From: CAYVBE01 sp964448935
GTDB taxonomy: Bacteria; Planctomycetota; Brocadiia; SM23-32
NCBI GenBank assembly: GCA_964448935.1
Contig: CAYVBE010000125.1
Location: 1 to 12,390, forward strand
Direction: 5' to 3'
Length of the DNA: 12,390 nt
A program made the position numbers and the translations under genes. Within the stretch, counting starts at the first letter, position 1, and each line of letters begins with the position of its first letter. The notes under the pieces are model-generated. The model did no database searches. It was not told the origin of the DNA and saw only the letters and a program-made list of their open reading frames with translations. Positions 6,889 through 12,390 of the stretch are shown piece after piece.

Positions 6889-8229
6889 TTATCCTATAAG
6901 CTGAGGCCACTCGTTCTTGAGAAAACGCGGGATTCCGCTGGCCTCCTTGGGCCCCACGATGACCTCCTGGCCGAGTTCCTCGCTGAGCTCGCCGCTGATA
7001 ACGGCCACCAGGCCGGGAATCACGGGCTGGCGGTAGCCATCGGCCAGATCATCAAACACGCCGGCCTTTTCGATGGCATTCTTGATCTGCTCGGGCCCGA
7101 ACTCGTCCGCCGCCCAGGCGGTCAGCACGCTGGTGCCCTGCGTGTCCACTGTCAGAATGCGGCTGGGCACGCGGCTGGACTCCACCTCGCTCAAAACGCT
7201 GTAGTAGCTGAGCGAGAAGTTCGTGGTGATCAGCAGCGGCGCCGCGTCGCCGGGCTCGTTCACCTCGTAAACCTCCGGCTCCACCTGCACCGGCCGCTGC
7301 GGGTCAATGTAGATGCTCTGTCGGCTGACCAGCACCGGCAGCAGGTACTCCGGACTGTCCAGGTCCACAACGGCGATGCCCGCGTATTTGAACACGTAGT
7401 GGCACGCCTCCAGGGACTGCTCCGCGGGGTCCTCCGACCAGGACCGCACCAGCACGGGATATCCCAGGGGCCGGTGGGTCTTGTCCACGGCCGCCCGCCG
7501 GCTGATGGTGAGGAACTCCAGCGCTTCCTGCGGATCAACCTCTCCGGGGCACAGCACCATGTCTTCCACCCCGGCATCCTTCGCCTTCTGCGTGGCGGCA
7601 TCGCAGGTCTCCAGGTCGCCCTCGATCACCAGGGGCAGCCCGTTGTCCGCCGCCAACTCGATCGCGCCGTCCGAGGGTCCTTCCCGCTCCCACAAAAGGG
7701 GCCGGGAACCCGAGAGGGCCGCGGCCGCATCTGCCAGCGCCGCCGCTTCGTCCGCAATCAGCACCAGCGGTAGTCCCAGGGCATCGTCCAGCTTCGCTGC
7801 CGTCTCCTTCATCTTCCCGGCGTCGCCCGATGCACACTCCAGCGCCACCGTGTTGACCTTGATGACCTGCCCGATGCGCTCGAAGCAGAGGTCCTGAATC
7901 TTCTGCACCTTCTCGTCCACATCGTCCGTATCCCGGACCAGGACGGCGACGCCGCAGGGGTGGTGGAACTTCTCGTCATGGCGAAACATGACGGTCTCAT
8001 TGCCGATGGCCAGTTGCTCGTCGCCGGCGCCGATTTTCACCAGTTTCTGCGGGGGCGCGCTGGCCGCTCCCATCTCCTGCTGGGCGTCGTCGCTCACGTG
8101 CGGGCACTCGTCCAGGGCCGTCTGCTTGGAGGCCACCTTCATGGCAAAGGCCAGGCAGGTGGGCACGCCGCAGTCGCCGCAGTTGGTCTGGGGCAGCAGC
8201 TTGTATATGTCCAGTCCGGTAAGAGCCAT
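6889..8229 (-). CDS. acsC: Corrinoid/iron-sulfur protein (CFeSP) large subunit
   Basis: Carries the cobalamin and a [4Fe-4S] cluster of CFeSP: accepts the methyl group from AcsE and delivers it to the A-cluster of AcsB. The 446 residues equal the Moorella length. The N-terminal cluster domain has Cys17-x2-Cys20-x4-Cys25 and Cys42 (NCGDCGVPTCLAFAMK, then DECPHVSD). A TIM-barrel domain follows to about residue 320, and then a C-terminal corrinoid-binding domain with TNFSLSYYSVLSEVE, SRILTVDTQGTSVLTAWAA and SGELSEELG...VGPKEASGIP. The ATG at 8229-8227 has GGAGGGA 7 nt upstream. The gene is preceded by a 76-nt leader after acsB, the longest gap in the window, and is followed 7 nt later by acsV. 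The assignment is secure. Confidence 0.98.
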   Translation of the reverse strand: MALTGLDIYKLLPQTNCGDCGVPTCLAFAMKVASKQTALDECPHVSDDAQQEMGAASAPPQKLVKIGAGDEQLAIGNETVMFRHDEKFHHPCGVAVLVRDTDDVDEKVQKIQDLCFERIGQVIKVNTVALECASGDAGKMKETAAKLDDALGLPLVLIADEAAALADAAAALSGSRPLLWEREGPSDGAIELAADNGLPLVIEGDLETCDAATQKAKDAGVEDMVLCPGEVDPQEALEFLTISRRAAVDKTHRPLGYPVLVRSWSEDPAEQSLEACHYVFKYAGIAVVDLDSPEYLLPVLVSRQSIYIDPQRPVQVEPEVYEVNEPGDAAPLLITTNFSLSYYSVLSEVESSRVPSRILTVDTQGTSVLTAWAADEFGPEQIKNAIEKAGVFDDLADGYRQPVIPGLVAVISGELSEELGQEVIVGPKEASGIPRFLKNEWPQLIG

Positions 8230-8235
8230 TACGCG

Positions 8236-8268
8236 GTCCCTCCATGGGATCAGAAGAATCCAGGGGAC
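8236..8268 (-). promoter_or_regulatory. Possible hairpin covering the acsC Shine-Dalgarno site
   Basis: In the acsB-acsC gap the transcript can pair GTCCC (8268-8264) with GGGAC (8240-8236). Inside that, GGAT (8261-8258) can pair with ATCC (8250-8247) around a 7-nt loop, leaving an internal loop of 2 and 6 nt. The 3' arm overlaps the GGAGGGA Shine-Dalgarno (8243-8237) of acsC. It is not a terminator: no U tract follows. The stems are short, so chance pairing in GC-rich sequence is quite possible. Confidence 0.25.
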
Positions 8269-8305
8269 AGCCTCTTGGGGCCGTCACAGGTTGTCTCATC
8301 AGCCG

Positions 8306-10513
8306 TCAGTCGCGCCGCGAGCCGGGTATGGCCAGGAGGGACTCCATCTCCAGGGCGGGATGGCCGACCTCCTGCATATGCACCAGCAGGGCTTCACCGT
8401 CCGTAGCCACGGTCTCGTCGGCTATCTTGTCCACGAAGTCGGGCATGCCCAGTTCTTCAGCCCGTTCTTCCAGGTCCTCGCGCATAGCCTCCTTCAGCTC
8501 GCTGGGCATCCAGACCACGCGGGGCAGGCCACCTTCGTAGCTGATGAACTTATCGCTGAGCATGTAGCGCCTGCCGATCCCCAGAAAGCCGGGCGTCTGC
8601 ACGCCGCCGCCCACCTGGCCGGCCAGGGTGCTGAACTCCATGCCAATCGGCGTCATGCCGCCGTGTTCCCGGTTGACGATCATCACGCCGTTGGCCTCGG
8701 GCACGATGGCCACAATGCACTCGAAACAGCCGCAGGAGGTCATGGGATGGTGCATCAGGGAGTACTGGCAGTAGTGCTCCACCGAGCCGTTCGAGTGGTC
8801 GTAGACGAACTTATTGACGTCTTCCCACTCGCCCATCTCCTGGTCTATGGTGCGACCTTTCTCGATGGGCTGATTGCAGCCTTCGGGGCTGATCTGGAAG
8901 GCGGCCTTGCAGTCCAGCCAGTCGTAGGCGCCGCACAGGCCGGGCCGCTCCGGGCTGACCACGCAGACGTGGTTCGGGGCAAAGGTCTGGCACAGGGTGC
9001 AGGAGTAGAAGACGTCCACTTCCTCGTCCGTCAGGCCGGCCAGCCGTGCGTCGCGCGCTTCGTAGGCGGTCGAGGCTCGTTCGACCAGGTCCTCGATGGC
9101 GTCCTGTTCGGTAACAAGGCGCACTTCCACCTTGTCCACGATCTTGCCGTACTCGTCGTGCAGCTTGGCATGGATGATGTTGCCGAAGTGCTCCAGCCGG
9201 AAGCCCTGGTCGAAGGCGGCCTGGCTGATGCGCAGCCAGACCAGGTGCCGCTGGCCGATGTGCATGATGCCCGTGGCGTGGTTGAGGTAACGATGTATCT
9301 GCCGTTCCAGGATACCCTCGAAGTCCTCCTGCATCTCGCGGCCGGCCACCAACACCTCGATACCCAGGTCCACGGCGCCGCCCTGCTCCACCTCGTCAAT
9401 GTCATCGCCAACGACCTCGATTGCGCCGTCCGTCAGGTCGTCCATCTCGGCCATGTACAGGTACTCGACGCAACTGGCCTCCTTGCCGCCGAACTCGACC
9501 TGCATGTCACCTCGGCGCACCCGCTCCCCCTCGAAAGCTGCGGCAAATGCCACGGGTATGTCAATCTCCTCCACCTTGACCTTCACGCCTCGCACCTCGA
9601 CGCAGGTGGGAACGAGCTGCTCGTGGTCGGTCTCGCGGACCAGCGCCTCGTAGGTGGTCACGCCGGTGGGCCGCACCTCGGGGGTATCCTCGCTGTCGCT
9701 GATGACGGGATATCCCATCAGGATGGCGCCGGCGCCGAGGGCATACCAGTCGTCCGGAATGGAGCCGAAAGTGATGCCGAAGGCGAAAACGCGGTCGCGC
9801 GAGTACTCCAGGATGTCCTGGAAGTCTCCCTCGTCCAGCCCGCCGAAGGTCAGCGCGCTGCGCACTGCCCAGTCCAAGACGAAGATGCCGTCGCGCGTGC
9901 GCGGCCCGGTGGGCACGATGTAGGTATCCCAGCCGGTCTGAACGCTCTCCTCGTCGAGCTGGTCCTTCAGGCTCCGTCCGTCGCGATTGGCGATGGGGAA
10001 GATCAGGATGTTGCGCTTCTGCAACTCCAGGATGGTCTGCACCGCGATCTCGTTGGTCGGGGCCGGCCCCAGGATGGCGGCGAAGCCGGGCATGCGGCCG
10101 TCAACGAGCTGGATGCCCACCTCCCGCATAGCCGTGTCGCTCAGAAAACCCAGGTAGCCCTCGTCGGGCTTGTACCCGTTCAGGTAATCAATGGCGCAGA
10201 GTATCTCCTGCGCGAACATGGTGGCCGCACCGGCGTCCAGGCCGTGGCCCAGGTAAGGCAGCCACACCTCGTCCGCAGGCACATCGCGCAGCAGGTCCTC
10301 CCGGCAGTGTTTCAGCACCGGCTCGCAGTCGGCCAGAGTCTGCACCTTCCGGCCGGTCAGGGCCAGGATCATGGGCAGGGCGAAGGCTGTCTCCGGAAAC
10401 TTGAGGTCCGCGTCCTCCCCGTGCTCGTCAACCGCTTTCTTCCAGGCTTTCTCGGCCTCATCTACAAATCCGTGCGCGCCGCGGATCACCGCACTGAAGA
10501 CTTTATGGGACAT
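8306..10513 (-). CDS. acsB: Acetyl-CoA synthase (CODH/ACS beta subunit, A-cluster)
   Basis: Condenses CO from AcsA, the methyl group from CFeSP, and CoA to acetyl-CoA at the Ni-Ni-[4Fe-4S] A-cluster. The 735 residues match the full-length bacterial enzyme (729 in Moorella), including the N-terminal CODH-docking domain that archaeal forms lack. The A-cluster ligands are all present: Cys505, Cys508, Cys517 and Cys527 for the cubane (SCTLCQTFAPNHVC, then GLCGAYDWLDC), with Cys508 bridging to the proximal nickel, and the Cys594-Gly-Cys596 motif (TSCGCFECI) for the distal nickel. Each is one residue below its Moorella number. The start ATG is at 10513-10511: GGGAGA lies 6 nt upstream and MSHKVFSAVIRGAHG is the expected N-terminus. 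An in-frame extension to 10765 would run through the ferredoxin gene in another frame and is rejected. It starts 50 nt after the ferredoxin. Confidence 0.98.
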   Translation of the reverse strand: MSHKVFSAVIRGAHGFVDEAEKAWKKAVDEHGEDADLKFPETAFALPMILALTGRKVQTLADCEPVLKHCREDLLRDVPADEVWLPYLGHGLDAGAATMFAQEILCAIDYLNGYKPDEGYLGFLSDTAMREVGIQLVDGRMPGFAAILGPAPTNEIAVQTILELQKRNILIFPIANRDGRSLKDQLDEESVQTGWDTYIVPTGPRTRDGIFVLDWAVRSALTFGGLDEGDFQDILEYSRDRVFAFGITFGSIPDDWYALGAGAILMGYPVISDSEDTPEVRPTGVTTYEALVRETDHEQLVPTCVEVRGVKVKVEEIDIPVAFAAAFEGERVRRGDMQVEFGGKEASCVEYLYMAEMDDLTDGAIEVVGDDIDEVEQGGAVDLGIEVLVAGREMQEDFEGILERQIHRYLNHATGIMHIGQRHLVWLRISQAAFDQGFRLEHFGNIIHAKLHDEYGKIVDKVEVRLVTEQDAIEDLVERASTAYEARDARLAGLTDEEVDVFYSCTLCQTFAPNHVCVVSPERPGLCGAYDWLDCKAAFQISPEGCNQPIEKGRTIDQEMGEWEDVNKFVYDHSNGSVEHYCQYSLMHHPMTSCGCFECIVAIVPEANGVMIVNREHGGMTPIGMEFSTLAGQVGGGVQTPGFLGIGRRYMLSDKFISYEGGLPRVVWMPSELKEAMREDLEERAEELGMPDFVDKIADETVATDGEALLVHMQEVGHPALEMESLLAIPGSRRD

Positions 10514-10519
10514 CGAGAA

Positions 10520-10525
10520 TCTCCC
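10520..10525 (-). promoter_or_regulatory. Shine-Dalgarno site deciding the start of acsB
   Basis: The minus strand reads GGGAGA, 6 nt before the ATG at 10513-10511, within the 50-nt gap after the ferredoxin gene. It supports the 735-residue product over the 819-residue open frame that extends upstream into the ferredoxin. Confidence 0.65.
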
Positions 10526-10563
10526 GAAGAGTTCTTCTTGTGTCTGTACGTTTTTGCGTAAGG

Positions 10564-11322
10564 CTATTCGCTCATCACGGCGTCCACGGGGCACACTTCC
10601 TCGCAGGAGCCGCATCGAATGCAGATTTCCTGATCTATGCTGAAGGGCTGCCCCGCCTTGCCCTGTTTGACGTCCTCCTCGGTGGCGCGTGCCGGCGGTT
10701 TGCCTTTCTTGCCGCTGATGCAGTCCACCGGGCACTCCTTCGCGCACCGGCCGCAACAGATGCACACTTCGGGGTCAATCGAATACCGGCTGACGCCGCC
10801 GCCCATGATCTCCTGCACTCGCGCCCGATACTCCTCCTGCAGGGACGGCGCGGCCTCTTCCCGACCGACCATCGCCCGCGCGTGTGTGGGGCAGGCGACA
10901 ACGCAGGCGGGCAACTCGCCCTCCTCGATGATTCCCGCGCACAGATCGCACTTGATCACGGTCTCGCGTTCGCCACTGTAGCGGACGGCGCCGTAGGGGC
11001 AGGCGTTAACGCACGCCTTGCAGCCGATGCACTCCTCCGGCGCGATACGCACCGCACCGCCCTCCTCCTCTCGGTAGAGGGCCCCCGAGGGGCAGACGGC
11101 CACGCAGGGAGCGTCCTCACAGTGCTGGCACTGCACCGGCACGCCGCGATCACCCGCGGCCACCACGCGCAGCCGAGGCAATACATCGGCTCCGGCCAGC
11201 ACGGCCTGTACCATGTCCGTGAAACCGCCGTGAGCCAGGGCGCAGGCCGTCTCGCAGGCCCGGCAGGCCAGGCAGTGCTCCAGATTGACTACGACTACTC
11301 CGGAGACAGTCTTTCCAACCAT
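10564..11322 (-). CDS. Polyferredoxin with six predicted [4Fe-4S] clusters (CooF/HycB-like plus a C-terminal 2x[4Fe-4S] unit)
   Basis: Soluble electron-transfer protein of 252 residues with no signal peptide. Residues 1-150 follow the four-cluster CooF/HycB/DmsB pattern: C17-x2-C20-x2-C23-x3-C27, C65-x2-C68-x4-C73-x3-C77, C98-x2-C101-x2-C104-x3-C108, and C125-x2-C128-x11-C140-x3-C144. A linker (about 148-183) leads to two more classical motifs, C187-x2-C190-x2-C193-x3-C197-P and C234-x2-C237-x2-C240-x3-C244-P. It lies between acsA and acsB (25 nt and 50 nt gaps), so it probably carries electrons to or from the CODH/ACS complex; the redox partner is not visible. The start at 11322 is preferred over an ATG at 11373 because GAGGAG lies 5 nt upstream and the longer form would overlap the acsA end. 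The iron-sulfur nature is certain; the exact partner is inferred. Confidence 0.95.
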   Translation of the reverse strand: MVGKTVSGVVVVNLEHCLACRACETACALAHGGFTDMVQAVLAGADVLPRLRVVAAGDRGVPVQCQHCEDAPCVAVCPSGALYREEEGGAVRIAPEECIGCKACVNACPYGAVRYSGERETVIKCDLCAGIIEEGELPACVVACPTHARAMVGREEAAPSLQEEYRARVQEIMGGGVSRYSIDPEVCICCGRCAKECPVDCISGKKGKPPARATEEDVKQGKAGQPFSIDQEICIRCGSCEEVCPVDAVMSE

Positions 11323-11327
11323 TTTGA

Positions 11328-11333
11328 CTCCTC
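11328..11333 (-). promoter_or_regulatory. Shine-Dalgarno site deciding the start of the polyferredoxin
   Basis: The minus strand reads GAGGAG, 5 nt before the ATG at 11322-11320, in the 25-nt gap after acsA. The in-frame ATG at 11373 would overlap the acsA coding end by 26 nt and add 17 residues unlike a ferredoxin N-terminus. Confidence 0.7.
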
Positions 11334-11347
11334 GATTGTGCGGCTTG

Positions 11348-12390
11348 CTATCCGGTGGCCACCGGCTCGGCATGCACCGGCTCGATCGGCCCGTACAGCA
11401 TGTCGGTCAGGCCCAGGGCCTGCCGTTTCTTGTCTATGTGCTCGATCATCAGGCCGGCCGCCTTGACAGGATCGCCCTCGAAGGCCAGCTTTCCGCCGAA
11501 GTCTTCCTCCATGCCCTCGGTCAGGTACTCCCGCACGACCTTGCTGCCCATGATGGGGAAGGGCTCCGCCAGCACCGTGTAGATGCCGCTGGCGGCCACG
11601 TAGGTGGCGATGGAGATGGCCTTCTCGCTCATCCACTCCGGCGCGGCGCCGACCACGGGCAGGTCGGATATGTCGCCGCCCAGGCCGCCTTCCTTCACCA
11701 TTTCCACGCAGGCCAGCAGGATGCGGCTGTTGTCCACGCAGGAGCCCACGTGCAGGACGGGGGCGATGCCGACCGCCTCGCAGATCTCCCGCAGGCCCTC
11801 ACCGGCAAAGCTCTGCGCCGCCTCGGGTCGCATGAGCCCCGCTTTGGCGCAGGCGATGGCACTGCAGCCGGTCTGCACGACCAGCACGTCGTTGCGGATC
11901 AGTTCCTTGACCATCTCCACGTGGCCCCAGTCGTGCCTGGTCTTCACGTTGTTGCAGCCAACGACCCCGGCCACGCCGCGGATACGGCCGTCCATGATGC
12001 CCCGGTTCAGGGGCCGGAACAGCGGCCGATAGGTGCCGCCCAGGGTGCTGAAGATGCTCTCGACGGTGTATCCGGCGATGAGGTCTTCGGTCTCCTCAGG
12101 CACGTTGGCCTGCGCCGGGTCGCGTTCCGCGAACGCCTCTATAGCAGCGCGCAGTATCTTCTTGGCGCTGTTGAGGGCGTCGCCTTCGTCGAACTGTATA
12201 TGCTCGATGCCCTCGAAGGCCGCCTTCCTGGAGGTAGAGATCAGCCGGGTGGGCAGCTTCCCGGCGAACCCGGCGATGGCCGGCAGGATGCACTGCACGT
12301 CCACCACCATGGCGTCCACGGCGCCGGTGGCGAGGGCCAGTTCCTGCTGCAGGAAGTTGCCGGCCACGGGGATGCCGTGCCGCATCAGTA
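11348..12390 (-). CDS. acsA: Anaerobic Ni-Fe carbon monoxide dehydrogenase catalytic subunit, C-terminal ~347 residues, 5' end cut by window edge
   Basis: Reduces CO2 to CO at the Ni-4Fe-5S C-cluster and passes the CO to AcsB. The frame is open through base 12390, so the apparent ATG at 12385-12383 (LMRHGIPVAGNF) is an internal Met. About half of the usual 630-675 residues is visible. Numbering from that Met, the C-cluster cysteines seen are Cys32 (VVDVQCI), Cys144 (GVVGCNN), Cys174 (QTGCSA) and Cys216 (GSCVDNSR). The remaining His and Cys ligands and the N-terminal B and D cluster cysteines lie outside the window. Other family blocks are TSRKAAFEGIEHI, RDPAQANVP, YTVESIFSTLGGTYRPL and the C-terminal DKKRQALG region. 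Being first in a gene set with acsB 834 nt downstream, it is most likely the acetyl-CoA-synthase-linked type (acsA) rather than a free-standing cooS. The TAG stop is at 11350-11348. Confidence 0.97.
   Translation of the reverse strand, partial: LMRHGIPVAGNFLQQELALATGAVDAMVVDVQCILPAIAGFAGKLPTRLISTSRKAAFEGIEHIQFDEGDALNSAKKILRAAIEAFAERDPAQANVPEETEDLIAGYTVESIFSTLGGTYRPLFRPLNRGIMDGRIRGVAGVVGCNNVKTRHDWGHVEMVKELIRNDVLVVQTGCSAIACAKAGLMRPEAAQSFAGEGLREICEAVGIAPVLHVGSCVDNSRILLACVEMVKEGGLGGDISDLPVVGAAPEWMSEKAISIATYVAASGIYTVLAEPFPIMGSKVVREYLTEGMEEDFGGKLAFEGDPVKAAGLMIEHIDKKRQALGLTDMLYGPIEPVHAEPVATG

Larger units (their letters stand above)
1..12390 (-). other. Single co-directional Wood-Ljungdahl gene block (probable operon)
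   Basis: All eleven genes are on the minus strand. Gaps in transcription order are 25, 50, 76, 7, 19, 28 and 7 nt, then two 4-nt ATGA overlaps, then 24 nt. No intergenic stem followed by a T run was found, so no internal terminator is apparent. The gaps are too short for more than minimal promoters, and the 50-nt and 76-nt gaps flanking acsB are the only places one could fit. Promoter and terminator for the whole block must lie outside the window. No tRNA, rRNA, insertion sequence, CRISPR array or notable repeat was seen. Confidence 0.8.

Noticed and set aside
7988..10561. 857-codon open frame on the plus strand, antisense to acsB and the start of acsC
   Set aside because: It lies opposite a fully supported acsB with intact A-cluster ligands. 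Its translation is rich in His, Val, Gln, Leu and Ala, typical of the complement of a high-GC gene, and it shows no domain pattern. Long antisense frames are expected at this GC content.
10514..10563. GAAGAACTCTTC near-palindrome between the ferredoxin gene and acsB as a terminator or operator
   Set aside because: The stem is only 4 bp with a 4-nt loop and no T run follows; it is too weak to call.
10514..10765. 84-codon upstream extension of the acsB reading frame
   Set aside because: It runs through the polyferredoxin coding region in another frame, is Arg/Gly-rich and unlike any AcsB N-terminus. The ATG at 10513 has a good Shine-Dalgarno site and the family start.
11323..11373. Upstream ATG at 11373 for the polyferredoxin
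   Set aside because: It would overlap the acsA end by 26 nt and add 17 non-ferredoxin residues; the ATG at 11322 has GAGGAG at ideal spacing.
12383..12385. ATG at 12385 as the start of the CO dehydrogenase gene
   Set aside because: The frame remains open to the window edge, and the preceding Leu codon continues a known internal family motif (LMRHGIP). About half of the enzyme is missing, so this Met is internal.

Overview
The window is one uninterrupted, co-directional gene block on the minus strand: eleven genes, two of them cut by the window edges. It encodes most of a bacterial Wood-Ljungdahl (reductive acetyl-CoA) pathway. In the direction of transcription (high to low coordinates) the order is: carbon monoxide dehydrogenase (acsA/cooS, 5' part missing), a polyferredoxin with six predicted [4Fe-4S] clusters, acetyl-CoA synthase (acsB), corrinoid iron-sulfur protein (CFeSP) large subunit (acsC), the corrinoid activator (acsV/RACo), CFeSP small subunit (acsD), methyl-THF:CFeSP methyltransferase (acsE), a DUF3786 protein, a BioD-like/DRTGG P-loop protein, a degenerate response-regulator receiver protein, and formate-THF ligase (fhs, 3' part missing). 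Gaps are 7 to 76 nt and two junctions are 4-nt ATGA overlaps. About 98% of the window is coding and no stretch over 300 bases lacks a gene. The layout looks like one operon; its promoter and terminator are outside the window.

How the genes work together: Fhs activates formate onto tetrahydrofolate at the start of the methyl branch. AcsE moves the methyl group from methyl-THF to the cobalamin of the CFeSP (AcsC+AcsD). AcsV reductively rescues CFeSP whose cobalt has oxidised to Co(II). AcsA reduces CO2 to CO, with the ferredoxin a plausible electron carrier, and AcsB joins CO, the methyl group and CoA into acetyl-CoA. Metal and cofactor ligands are intact wherever the sequence is present: the AcsB A-cluster cysteines, four C-cluster cysteines of AcsA, the four AcsC cluster cysteines, the four key residues of AcsE, and the P-loop of Fhs.

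Organism: an anaerobic bacterium with a high-GC genome (by eye about 60% or slightly more) and good Shine-Dalgarno sites. AcsB has the full bacterial length and resembles the Moorella enzyme rather than the shorter archaeal one. The gene order is not that of Moorella. The phylum cannot be fixed from the sequence alone; Chloroflexota, Planctomycetota, deep Actinomycetota and Desulfobacterota are all possible.

The part least explained by known biochemistry is the three-gene cassette between acsE and fhs: DUF3786, a BioD-like/DRTGG protein without a phosphotransacetylase catalytic domain, and a receiver domain whose phosphoacceptor Asp is His. The three are tightly coupled at the translational level. 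I regard this cassette as the best candidate for an undescribed accessory or regulatory module of the pathway.
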